This document shows positions 36,701 to 40,873 of a stretch of DNA of 64,000 nt, in pieces. The stretch's first letter is position 1. Each line of letters starts with the position of its first letter. The DNA is from Symsagittifera roscoffensis (lineage: Eukaryota > Xenacoelomorpha > Acoela > Convolutidae): contig NC_087063.1 in the NCBI RefSeq assembly GCF_963678635.1, positions 4,004,580-4,068,579 of the forward strand, read 5' to 3'. Below the pieces are notes generated by a model. That model had not been told where the DNA came from and did no database searches. It was given only the letters and a program-made list of their open reading frames with translations. The translations under genes were made by a program, and so were the position numbers.

Positions 36701-39700
36701 TCTGTCGAAAATCAACCGGAAATTAAGATTCTGTTTCAAAGAAACGCAAGGTTTTCAGTATAGATCTCTCAGGCTAAAGCTACTTTTGTAAAAAAAAAAT
36801 AATTGTTTTTTCATCAATCATCAATGTCATATAAGCTTGAAAAACTATGATTCTTTTTAATATTAGTAGTGTTAATTGAATCAGTGAAGTCACTTCGTTA
36901 GCTACTTGGCGACCAAAATGGAATTAGCAGACCTTGCTGAGTCGGAGTGCTTCTTTGAGCACTGTGATCTCTTTGGTCATGACCTCTTTGACCTTCTCGA
37001 ACGAAGTGGTGTCGTGCTCCATCATCCGAATCGCTTGACTTGTGTGCTCTACCACCTGATGAAAAAGAGTTTTTTTTGCTTTTATGCTTTTGAAGGTTTG
37101 AGTTTTATCTAGAAAGTTTGAGTTTTCTTTCAACTTCGATTTTTAAGCTTTTTCCTTGACATTTCTAAGTGCTAATTTGGCTTTTGAACGTTTGATTTTT
37201 AAGCTTTTGAAGGTTAGATTTTTTTCAGGAATTTTGAGTTTACTCTCAAAGTTTTTGTTTAATTTCGATTTTTTTAAGCTTTCTTGCTTGACATCTATTC
37301 TAAATGCTTATTTTTGGCTTCCATATTTTAATTCAAGCGTTTTAGCCTTCTATTATCTTAAATATACATCGGTCTCTTTATGCAATTTGAGACACGATTA
37401 GATCAAAATAAGGCTACTTTTACATGGTCGCCCAGTGAATTTACAGGTCCATAAACAGGGGTAATATTGTTTAGATCTGCAACATGTTTATTATATTTCT
37501 CAACCTGCTAATTTTCAGATTAATCAGACAATCTGAATTAAATTTTTATTGGTGAAGTTCTCGAGTAAAAAAGGAAAAAAGCCTATTTAACTTTTCTAAT
37601 TTCATCTGACCTGTTCGCTTTTCCATGCGGCCGATTGCAGGGCGGAATGAGAAAGATGAAGTGTCTTCAGTTGAGCGTCCATCTCGTTGATTCGCTCGTC
37701 CAGCAGCCGCTGTTTGTACTTATTCAGACCAGCCTTGGCCACGTCATTTCTCTCCGCCTCCAGCTCGCTGATTTTCTTCTCCAATTCCTGAAAAGAAGTA
37801 ACGTATAATATCTTGGTTCCTAAAATTTGAACTTTGCCAAGATAGTTTTTTGTGACCTTTTTGATGGAGGTCATGCTGTTCATGGCAGCCTCGGCCGCCT
37901 CCTGTTCTGTGGGGTCTCTCTCCCCCCTCTCTCTTTCCCTCTTCTGTCTCGGATCCTCCTCATCATACTCTTGGTGTCTCTGGAAAAAAAAATTTTACAA
38001 AAATTAACTTTTTAGAAAATTTTTTTCTTCACCAAACTCATAATTTTTTCAACAAAACACTGAAAATTTTTCAAGGTTGAACAACGAATTGAAAAACTTT
38101 TTTGTGGCTTACAAGCTCATGAAAAGGAATAAAGAACCAACAAAATAGGGTCTTTATACCTTTTTGGTAAAATTGGCCAACAAAAAGGGTTTTACCCTCA
38201 AGGAAGTCCTAGATCTGCGCATGGTTTCAAATTTGCAGCATATTTCGAGATCTGATTAAAAACAAAAAGTGTTTCTAAAACTTTACCTGAGATTTTGGGG
38301 GCGCCACTTTTCCGCCGAACAGAAATGTCCCCGGACCCCCTTGGTTATGACCAGACGCAGATTGAGGCGTAGGCATCCCCTCTTCCAGTTTATTCCACAG
38401 ACCACCCCCTCCCCCACTCCTGTTATCTCCCCCATGTGACCCGCTTGAGGGGTTGTACCCACTGTCGGCCGGTGTTGCTGATGACGCGATGGAGGATGAC
38501 TCATAGGTGGGTTCCGGAGACTGGATTTTGAGACTCTCCGGTCGAGAGGAGTTAGGACTCTATGGAAGAATGGACAAAATTTAGAGATTTTCTGTTATAC
38601 GAAAGGACAATTTTTTTTAGAAAAAGGACGCTCAGAAAAATCAAATTGGTCGACCTAAAAAAAAGTCGACAAGATTTTGAAAATCCGCTTACCCCCCCCC
38701 CCCCCCCCATCGATAAATTCCTAGATCCGCGCCTGGTTGTATTAACAAAAAAAAACATTTATGTTTTCTTATGTAAGGAAGAACTGAATTATGATTTTAT
38801 TTCACATATTTTTCTTTTTTATACTTATTTTTTTAAATCAGCTTAAGTTTTACCCTGTCTGATGGATAAAACGGCGACCGTTCTCTGTAATTCCTCGCTG
38901 TCCTCCCCTCCCCCGAAGGCGGAGAAGTCATCCGATTGGGCGACTTCAAATTGTCTCGGTTCTCCCTGTCTCGATTTTCTCTATCTCGATTTATCCTCCT
39001 CGACGCCGCTCCAGTGCGGTACCTGGAAGTAGGTCCGGATACCTGGGTTCCATCGTCATCGCCGGTTGGTTTCTGAGAATCCAGTCCAGTGTGGTATTCC
39101 GAACGTCGAGTTCTATCCCCATAACGTCTCTACAAAGTTCACTTTGAATTATTATTATTTTTTGAATCATTGGTTACAGGCTGTAAAAGCATAGAACTAG
39201 TCATGAGAAATCAAATCTCAGATCTTTTCCTTTAATCTTTTATATCTTAAGCGCACCAATCCTTCACTTTCTCTGCTCTCTTAATACGCCCATACTTGCT
39301 CTTCGATGTAAAATAACTTTGCTTATTACCTTGAAAAATTCACATGAAGCCCACAGGTTTGTTTTCGAATTTCTATTTAATATGAATGAACTGTAAACAG
39401 TAATCAAAGGATTTTTGAAAAATTCAGCGTTAAACAAATATTGTAAATTCGGCGTTTCAAAACAAAAATCAAAAATATATATTTTTTCTGTGCAAAGAAA
39501 AACTACCGAACCTGATAACCGCTCGAAGCCGCAGTGGAATAACCATCATGTTCATTAACAGGACTGGAACCGATGGTAGTGAAAGACCTCAAATGAGGAC
39601 CATTTGACCCCGACCGACCAGAACTTCCAGCAGCTCCTCGACTCAGAACAAAGTCGGCTGTAGTCGTGGATGTCCTGTTGGAGTAGCTCGACGGACTTAC

Positions 39701-39790
39701 CGATGATGAGGTTCCTCCGAGTGTCGACCGGTAATTGGACGACGATATATACCCGGATCTCGAATAACGGTAACCGGAACTTGACTCCAT
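2980..39790 (-). CDS. Large coiled-coil protein, 27 exons, about 2,112 aa (family not recognised)
   Basis: The exons, 5' to 3' on the minus strand, are: 39512-39790, 38854-39129, 38287-38559, 37857-37979, 37611-37787, 36933-37055, 36286-36465, 34458-34604, 34266-34370, 31521-31696, 22706-22802, 22543-22616, 22402-22465, 21595-21821, 18968-19085, 18425-18608, 16814-16996, 15816-16141, 14269-14436, 13744-13979, 12005-12116, 8611-8742, 7825-8084, 6095-6340, 5482-5596, 3653-5156, 2980-3414. Every junction has an AG acceptor and a GT donor (exon 9 uses GC), and all phases join. With one surplus A in exon 16 removed the sum is 6,339 nt including the stop. Domains: disordered Ser/Arg/Gly head (1-276), heptad-rich coiled coil with breaks (about 300-1215), then a Gln/Ser/Pro/Asn-rich basic tail (1216-2112). 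CxxC pairs lie at about 727/730 and 1104/1107. I infer a cytoskeletal or centrosomal scaffold from composition only. The last exon could instead splice at AAAG/GTGCGT near 3089. Confidence 0.85.
5638..5676 (-). mobile_element. Fragment of CAGGGGCGGAT (hAT-like) element end
   Basis: A short piece matching the terminal region of family D (GAAAATCCGC...CTCGAGAAAATCTTAGATC). It lies about 40 nt upstream of the exon 25 acceptor. It is only the end of the element; the rest is gone. Confidence 0.45.
6405..6480 (-). repeat. Family C repeat end (hairpin CTGTGC/GCACAG type)
   Basis: Read on the minus strand it gives GGTCGGAACATTCTGCGC, then TATTT, then GCACAGCAACC. This is a hairpin preceded by a GTCGGAAC box, the same order as the 3' end of family A. 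Further copies are at 10976-11027, 13625-13665, 18298-18345, 19666-19712 (inverted), 46554-46600 and 46690-46745 (inverted), and 56523-56570. Confidence 0.5.
6746..7153 (+). mobile_element. Family A diverged copy
   Basis: It shares the ATATTTGTGCTCG box, the ATTAACG(A)G(C/T)AAGCGG block, and the hairpin CAGGGCTTCGCCCG close to its 3' end. It is heavily mutated and the boundaries are estimates. It is in the intron between exons 23 and 24 of the coiled-coil gene. Confidence 0.45.
7825..8742 (-). CDS. Coiled-coil gene exons 22-23, polyglutamine segment
   Basis: Exon 22 (8611-8742) is Pro/Gln/Asn-rich. Exon 23 (7825-8084) contains an interrupted glutamine tract of about 23 residues encoded by mixed CAA and CAG codons, with one Lys and one Glu. 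The mixed codons argue against recent pure-repeat expansion. Exon 23 ends CCA-A/GTAAAC in phase 1, matching exon 24. The region is predicted to be disordered. Confidence 0.8.
9058..9122. repeat. Short tandem repeat, unit GTTTTAAACAYGTTTTAAAC
   Basis: Four to five near-identical copies of a 10-12 bp unit based on GTTTTAAACA. The unit contains the palindrome GTTTAAAC, so the array is largely self-complementary. It lies within the intron between exons 21 and 22. Confidence 0.7.
9889..10643 (+). mobile_element. Family B repeat interrupted by a family A copy
   Basis: Family B starts GTTCCGACCATTGAAAATGG and ends GAGCGAGCAGTCTTG. It continues on the far side of the family A insertion (9947-10441) with CCTCGCAAAATCAGGCAAC. 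An uninterrupted copy at 13038-13290 shows the same left block directly joined to CCACGCAAAATTGGG, which confirms the nesting. An inverted copy lies at about 20030-20260. Families A and B share both termini. Confidence 0.6.
9947..10441 (+). mobile_element. Dispersed repeat family A, copy 2, nested in family B
   Basis: A 495-bp copy from GTTCCGACTTTCG to GAGCAGTCTTG. The 5' hairpin is perfect here (ACTTTCGT-A-ACGAAAGT within CCG...CGG). The 3' hairpin is CAGGGCTTTGCCCTG. It lies inside another repeat, so it moved more recently than its host copy. Confidence 0.65.
11156..11640 (+). mobile_element. Family A diverged copy (5' half)
   Basis: Begins TTGTTCCAACTTTTGTAG, followed by AGTATTTGTGCTCGGGTG and, further in, GTTATGGGGGTTTGATGATG, both matching family A. 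The 3' hairpin end is not present. The right boundary is uncertain. Confidence 0.4.
11720..11950. mobile_element. Half of a family D (hAT-like) element with poly-G tract
   Basis: GCTGGATCTAGGATTTTTGAG followed by about 12 G residues matches the family D terminus. The interior TTTTTTTTAGGCTGACTAAATTGAT also matches other copies. The opposite end is missing. Confidence 0.5.
12005..16996 (-). CDS. Coiled-coil gene exons 17-21, second CxxC motif
   Basis: Exons 16814-16996, 15816-16141, 14269-14436, 13744-13979 and 12005-12116. Exon 18 (326 nt) is an uninterrupted coiled coil (HARHLNEEISQLLAANEKLE). Exon 20 begins with SWVTCNGCGHVIEL, a second CxxC flanked by Trp and His, and then returns to heptads. 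Exon 21 ends the helical region in an Arg/Ser-rich segment (SRSSRRFSFSG). Acceptors and donors are all consensus. Exon 19's 5' splice-site region is duplicated about 150 nt into the following intron. Confidence 0.8.
12830..12965. repeat. Two-copy tandem repeat, about 75 bp
   Basis: The block starting ACTTGTA(A/G)AAACCCTATTT and ending GCTTATGCAAGG is present twice back to back, followed by a partial third copy of the GGTGGGAGGGGAA segment. It is in the intron between exons 20 and 21. Confidence 0.75.
14087..14277. repeat. Duplicated exon 19 splice-donor segment
   Basis: About 40 bp covering the last bases of exon 19, its 5' splice site and the start of the intron (14238-14277) recurs at 14087-14126. 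The two copies share GATTTCTGTGCAGAACACTA exactly. The intronic copy keeps a GT donor context (GAG/GTCCAT against CAG/GTCCAC). Confidence 0.7.
14130..14200. mobile_element. Miniature inverted-repeat element, 71 bp
   Basis: Near-perfect terminal inverted repeats (TAGGGACTCA... and ...TGAGTCCCTA) flanked by TA on both sides, a Tc1/mariner-type target duplication. It lies between two copies of the exon 19 donor region. Confidence 0.6.
14677..15122. mobile_element. Family D non-autonomous DNA element, complete, hAT-type target duplication
   Basis: This 446-bp element has inverted ends (CAGGGGCGGATTGAGG and ...CTAGATCCGCCCCTG) and a 16-G run just inside the left end. The flanks ACTCTAAT and ATTCTAAT agree at 7 of 8 positions, and 8-bp duplications plus CAGGG-type ends are characteristic of hAT elements. 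It encodes no transposase. It lies in the intron between exons 18 and 19 of the coiled-coil gene. Confidence 0.75.
18425..18608 (-). CDS. Coiled-coil gene exon 16, with apparent 1-nt frameshift
   Basis: The exon is 184 nt, one more than the 183 nt (61 codons) its flanking phase-0 introns require. The upstream frame stays open through LKQK and then turns into a non-coiled-coil tail. Read one base later, at the AAAA run (18464-18467), it gives LKAQKHYFQQIAA up to a good GTAAGA donor, and exon 17 then continues in frame. Without the shift exon 17 terminates after about 15 codons. An extra A in the assembly is the simplest explanation. A real null allele is the alternative. Confidence 0.75.
18754..18823. 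repeat. (TA)n microsatellite
   Basis: About 70 bp of almost pure TA dinucleotides with two AA interruptions. It lies in the intron between exons 15 and 16. Confidence 0.95.
18968..22802 (-). CDS. Coiled-coil gene exons 11-15, with CxxC motif
   Basis: Exons 22706-22802, 22543-22616, 22402-22465, 21595-21821 and 18968-19085 have phases running 2-0-2-0-2-0. They are all helix-forming and rich in Glu, Lys, Leu and Gln. Exon 14 carries an isolated KCEKCAYWRDKHDQL segment, a CxxC pair in an otherwise cysteine-poor protein. It could be half of a zinc site or a zinc-hook-like dimer contact, but sequence alone does not decide. The 2.5-kb intron between exons 14 and 15 contains repeat debris and a (TCGAC)-rich minisatellite. 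Confidence 0.8.
20801..20905. repeat. C-rich low-complexity stretch
   Basis: A run of short CCCC/CCCA words on the plus strand, sharply C-rich against the AT-rich surroundings. There is no coding signal. It lies in the intron between exons 14 and 15. Confidence 0.7.
21105..21310. repeat. Minisatellite with TTTCGACC(T/A)... unit
   Basis: Repeats alternate TATGTTTTGACT, TCGACCAAAATC and GGGTATGTTTCG-like blocks, about 45-60 bp per full unit, with at least three to four units. Related TTCGACC words continue to about 21600, close to the exon 14 donor. Confidence 0.7.
24138..24395 (-). repeat. 3' LTR of the Ty3/gypsy element
   Basis: 258 bp, downstream in element orientation. The plus-strand ends are TGTGATATGCG and GGTATGACA. 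It is preceded on the element strand by a polypurine tract at 24396-24410 (GAGGGGGGTG). It differs from the partner at four visible sites. It contains a TATATAAATA box (plus 24361-24370). Confidence 0.95.
24396..24410 (-). promoter_or_regulatory. Polypurine tract
   Basis: On the minus strand GAGGGGGGTG sits immediately before the 3' LTR, the expected place for plus-strand priming in LTR elements. Confidence 0.7.
24520..24876 (-). CDS. pol: Gypsy polyprotein C-terminal end
   Basis: In frame with the integrase segment after a TGA stop. It is basic and acidic, with the RRSSRxxKxPxRFG motif common at the C-terminus of Ty3/gypsy polyproteins. It is not an envelope: no signal peptide, membrane segment or cysteine pattern. 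Confidence 0.65.
   Translation of the reverse strand: MDTNFEPPQGFSDESSTEESGIRRSSRQTKNKEPKRFGDPIKHSIKEISENLTGRGLLKEALKEYRNQLRDFKDRNDKPMESKVRRLERHLFMRKFGYATLDEGVDWNPSWEIELEEN
24901..26460 (-). CDS. pol: Gypsy integrase core and C-terminal region
   Basis: The first catalytic Asp is in QLDYAGPIENQKGKK and the second in SIRSDQFSGFKG. The position where the catalytic Glu is expected reads GCGLVQRTIQTIKRR, with Gln from CAA at 26041-26043. A charged tail of about 330 residues follows, ending at a TGA at 24901. The next 118-codon frame (24520-24876) is in phase with it and looks like the end of the same protein (GIRRSSRQTKNKEPKRFGDP). Confidence 0.85.
26472..27332 (-). CDS. pol: Gypsy long linker and integrase zinc-finger start
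   Basis: About 230 residues of acidic/basic low-complexity sequence lead into LKRIHRGHPGQEAMLGAAQYLW, the His-His half of the integrase HHCC domain. An in-frame TAG at 26472-26474 interrupts it. The frame continues after the stop with CRSCTRYGK, the Cys-Cys half. The linker between RNase H and integrase is close to 400 residues in total. Confidence 0.8.
   Translation of the reverse strand: MSGNGNRSYDWWSSSPQEWRNEEREESLMDPKWNRSLSNTNELSEEEEITETVQRTRKIIRGGRKNRDSSDSETRHASRVKWQLEPDQQREADQRLLSFWQLIGGQDNVQENRELVAHTQEVSDSSEHKSSSAVTKPIASAERKLSEVQVIEMDLTTTEEAESEEEVCSIEPPKGLGKTKLQKQQQVETLDNLAKLFDKSLLAELTTEDTWMDRLRRVIERGDKQGFELMGPYTNPLWSQMAVQDDCILVNNRLAVPVQLRQAVLKRIHRGHPGQEAMLGAAQYLW
27248..28780 (-). 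CDS. pol: Gypsy reverse transcriptase palm and RNase H
   Basis: Carries the first catalytic Asp in LDLKYAYSQL and the FLDD box (FCFLDDILIVSKG, plus strand 28563-28590). The connection and RNase H follow, with CDASHDGLGATLEQ, NELELLAVVWAVDRYKHYLLG and ATDHKAL. The chain continues past YLSRDPF into a Gln/Asn/Lys-rich low-complexity linker and shifts frame at an A9 run (27350-27358). Confidence 0.9.
   Translation of the reverse strand: MLDLKYAYSQLKLAADTARQCNFNIVGGKATGTYRFLTGFYGLADMPAEFQKAMDRTINHAKNTFCFLDDILIVSKGSEIEHANLVEAVLKKLDAENLALKLSKCEFFKQEVNWLGHHLSEAGVKPKITKTEAVVNLNPPKSLKQLRSFLGSINHLAKFIPNAASLTEKLRPLLKEENQKKKLKNMKLPVKKFEWGEEHTVVFNAIKEAVAGITKVHYYDATRETRVKCDASHDGLGATLEQQNDEGMWVPNSFASRFLNAQEKKYSTNELELLAVVWAVDRYKHYLLGTTFIIATDHKALTTALDVNKSNKTYQSRLTRWVDRFLPYQFKIVHIPGRDMSIVDYLSRDPFNDPWPESELDEKFVVATINSFHEAFDCWNSRVKKIGSLNRNENVLECSRRNAKKQSSSNGCYSNQNGQNRTKLDRNERKQFSRLQKQQNTTVQHKQITFSSNQANKQSVLNKFKIIKQPVPEIKKKQTQRSRCQETETDHTTGGRAHHKNGGMRSARRV
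28774..29583 (-). CDS. pol: Gypsy protease and N-terminal reverse transcriptase
   Basis: An aspartic protease motif (LTVDTGSPVSFLN) is followed by the RT fingers region (LDKCTSDCFIAPIVITVKK, LAMDAKPINRQ). The frame stops at a TAG within a TATATTTTTCGG stretch, just before the catalytic DLKYAYSQL segment, because of a 2-nt gain or 1-nt loss relative to an intact frame. Confidence 0.85.
   Translation of the reverse strand: MNHVKSLKAMVRIDNQIIQLTVDTGSPVSFLNWATTKEIMDKSNKVRFIPSDKLNLQTKFKDYNKQPISILGALKTNLRSAGWEVKGATFLVSERKTRCIMGLDQQGQVGIVTTQKPAPKELTRFDVLMCEQSEGWKEKFFTQFKNLFEIQGISKNHIVSSKFKYPLCPIQEKGRRIPIHIQDKVEKEIEKLLTENHITKLDKCTSDCFIAPIVITVKKDDSIKLAMDAKPINRQLFKNKYQMPNVDDLIDGVSQIVTENKKGRYIFRC
29617..30099 (-). 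CDS. gag: Gypsy nucleocapsid segment with two zinc knuckles
   Basis: A roughly 150-codon frame overlapping the end of the capsid frame. It contains a variant knuckle (C-x2-C-x7-H-x3-C) and a canonical CCHC knuckle (CKHCGKPNHFAKMC). It ends at a TGA at 29617-29619, and the same frame continues directly into protease, so the TGA separates gag from pol. Confidence 0.85.
   Translation of the reverse strand: MLQLQGGSSNNYISGVRIKQEPVMAVRNLAGTNKTPNRRESNKRQNNNKNQNTKTKPCNRCGRTFEQGHLKNCPAMGKTCKHCGKPNHFAKMCRSQQVSEVAEDSEGSVEECDQISEGVGSCSEFEVMSIQTYQPENERVSKYVKDRINEMRDKPNGKMV
30071..30877 (-). CDS. gag: Gypsy gag, matrix/capsid part
   Basis: 268 codons starting MAQPAGFAAQ. It has a retrotransposon gag-like helical domain (SLGTEGKKRF, LAEVSFQKVKW, FHAALTAQAARSELG). 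It ends shortly after a G6 run at about 30080-30085. Removing one G would fuse it directly to the downstream zinc-knuckle frame, so the break is either a homopolymer indel or a +1 frameshift site. Confidence 0.85.
   Translation of the reverse strand: MAQPAGFAAQDNRTDMGIPVFWASANLDPPWQFRIWFEQFLMAVTVKENVNPEIILEEPKDILEEPPPRPETPRDGENEDARNARILRDKLAMDRVVLEKEERRTRGPRVGHNVFYNEVQKKLVSRLFLSLGTEGKKRFLQKNPHAEISKMTFKEITDLAEVSFQKVKWVTYERYKLFTRMQESGESLESFHAALTAQAARSELGALENEIVRDLFISKMKNMTLQDTLTFETLDPEEVLKRAIKFEHSKLTTMAFQKTNAAATGGIK
30850..30876 (-). promoter_or_regulatory. Primer-binding site, complementary to tRNA-Ser 3' end
   Basis: Directly after the LTR the minus strand reads TGGCGCAGCCAGCAGGAT. Its complement ends CGCCA and extends into CGAATCCTGC, matching the T-arm and acceptor stem typical of metazoan serine tRNAs (recalled, not searched). 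Unusually the site is also coding: it specifies the first residues of gag. Confidence 0.7.
30877..31134 (-). repeat. 5' LTR of the Ty3/gypsy element
   Basis: 258 bp, same length as the partner LTR and identical apart from four substitutions. Its last base on the minus strand (30877) is the A of the gag ATG. Confidence 0.95.
31521..31696 (-). CDS. Coiled-coil gene exon 10
   Basis: This exon encodes residues of about 562-620, opening with KATEVESSSKLVDDYEERL, and is strongly helical and charged. The acceptor is TTTTTTTGCAG. The donor is AAGAG/GT followed directly by a run of about a dozen G residues. It ends in phase 2 and joins exon 11 at 22802 across an 8.7-kb intron, most of which is a Ty3/gypsy insertion. 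The acceptor and first codons recur as a decaying tandem array in the upstream intron. Confidence 0.85.
31681..34080 (-). repeat. Intronic tandem array derived from the exon 10 3' splice site
   Basis: Degenerate units of about 80-95 bp repeat the segment CCACTTCGGTCGCTTTCTGC (plus strand), which on the gene strand is TGCAG/AAAGCGACCGAAGTGG: the acceptor and first codons of exon 10. Clear units start near 31681, 31771, 31851, 32335, 32429, 32707, 32779 and 32870, with weaker ones at about 32240, 32520, 32614, 32949, 33465 and 33765-34070. Two alternating unit types can be seen (one with AAACCATATxxAxxGCGTGTCGAG, one with GATCAGCGTA...GTTTTGAACCCTTCT). Decay increases away from the exon. Confidence 0.85.
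34266..37979 (-). CDS. Coiled-coil gene exons 4-9: first coiled-coil block
   Basis: Six exons of 41, 59, 41, 60, 49 and 35 codons, every one in phase 0. They encode charged heptad repeats (for example ELEKKISELEAERNDV in exon 5 and ARVEKLENDV in exon 7), covering residues of about 277-561. Exon 9 ends AAAAAG/GCAAGT, the consensus form of the minor GC-AG intron class. Exon 8's acceptor lies 11 nt from the end of a transposon copy (34616-35147). The intron before exon 6 contains two roughly 110-bp direct repeats (about 37070-37330). Confidence 0.85.
34616..35147 (-). mobile_element. Dispersed repeat family A, copy 3 (inverted)
   Basis: 532 bp from CAAGACTGCTCG to GTCGGAAC on the plus strand. 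The 3' hairpin reads CAAGGC-GAA-GCCTTG, against CAGGGC-TTT-GCCCTG in copies 1 and 2, so both arms changed together. The 5' hairpin is ACTTTCGTAACGAAAGT. Its end lies 11 nt upstream of exon 8's first base. Confidence 0.65.
35255..35813 (-). mobile_element. Family A-II copy with internal duplication
   Basis: 559 bp with the same termini as family A but a mostly different interior. The 5' hairpin is CCGATTTTCG/AAGAAAACGG. The 3' hairpin is TCAGGGCAAAACCCTGA. A block of about 95 bp containing CATAATTTAGTC(C/G)AGAACATGG is present twice in tandem. It lies about 100 bp from the A copy in the same orientation. Confidence 0.6.
35841..36179. mobile_element. Family D (hAT-like) diverged copy
   Basis: Starts CAGGGGCGGG and ends TCCCTCGGGAAACGTCTGCCCCTTG, a worn version of the family D right end. 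The interior shares GTCGACGAAACTGAA and TTGGCGCCGAAGGCGTC-type blocks. The flanks show no convincing duplication. It is in the intron between exons 7 and 8. Confidence 0.5.
38287..39790 (-). CDS. Coiled-coil gene exons 1-3: disordered N-terminal head
   Basis: The ATG at 39790 opens exon 1 (93 codons), followed by exon 2 (92) and exon 3 (91). All are multiples of three and all introns are phase 0, so any of these exons could be skipped without a frame change. Exon 1 is Ser/Tyr/Gly-rich (MESSSGYRYSRSGY). Exon 2 has short arginine-rich repeats of the NRDRE type. Exon 3 is Ser/Pro/Gly-rich. Repeated S/T-P and R-x-x-S sites suggest a phosphorylated, flexible head, which is inference. A short upstream ATG with an immediate stop precedes the start on the mRNA strand (about 39812). 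Confidence 0.8.
38584..38735. mobile_element. Family D right-end fragment with poly-C tract
   Basis: Contains AATTGGTCGACCTAAAAAAAAGTCGAC, then a run of about 17 C, then ATTCCTAGATCCGCGCCTG. Only the right third of the element remains, in the intron between exons 2 and 3. Confidence 0.55.
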
Positions 39791-40870
39791 GTCGGCTCAA
39801 TTTAAACCATTTTGAGCCGTCAGACTGCGCATAGATAGCAGTTTTATAGTTAAATTTATAGCTAATGAATCCAAACACTGCTTATAAAAACTCTTTTGAA
39901 AATTTGAGTCGCATCTGTGATTTAATTTATGATTCTTTTATATTTAACATATGATATAAAAAACAAATGCGTCTTTGCAGTAGAGACGGTTTCGAGTTGT
40001 TAGAGCAGCTCTTCGGTATCATAAAATCGCTTGATTCTCGAATTTAACTCACAGTTTTTTAAACATAGTCAACTTTTTTATTGATTGGCAAAGTTTAATA
40101 CAATAGAATTGAACATTAAAAACAATTTGAGAGTTTTCAGTATACTTTTGGCTAGTTGAAGTGAAAAACTGAAATTGTATGAAGTATATATTTGCTACTA
40201 TATGCGTTTTCAGCTTATACATGAGAATGTTTGCTTTGTGAAAGCATGTTTGCCAATTTTAAGCATTATTTTTTTCAAAATCTTTTTTCAAGACATCTAT
40301 TAACAAAAGAAGCTATGATTATTTTCATGGAGCATCCAAATTTTTCATGATTATTTTTTGTATCGAGAAAAAATTGATTCATTTGCCAATTTTTTCTAAT
40401 TTGAAGAAATTGTTTTTAAAAATTGACACAACACGGGTAAAATTTTAATTGAATTGTTTTTGCAGAACAATTTTAGCCCAATTTTTATATTACAAAGCAA
40501 TGATAGAACCCTCTAAACATATCAAAACCTTAGCTGCTATATTTGATCTTAAAAAGAAAGATCCTAAAGATCCTAAAAAGTAATATTGATTCCTGTTTTT
40601 CATCAAGTTTTTTTTACCTAAGCCATCTTGCAGTAAAAAGAGTTGAGTGTGGTCAATTTTTAATTGCTCATGGAGGCATATTTTCTAAACAAGATCATTC
40701 TACTATTTTGGGCTAATTTTTTGAAACACATATGTAGCCAGAGTGTGCGGCTCTATAAATTTTTACGCCTTCAGCGTCTTTGGTGTAGCACAACTCGAGA
40801 TCTTTGCTCCTCTTTAGGTAGCGAAGAAATCTATATACCCAATCTTATCCATTCTGCCCGTCTACTCCAG
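39791..40870. other. 5' flank of the coiled-coil gene
   Basis: AT-rich region between the start codon of the minus-strand gene and the copia remnant. The promoter must lie here or further right, but I see no unambiguous TATA box or conserved element. Confidence 0.4.
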
Positions 40871-40873
40871 TAG

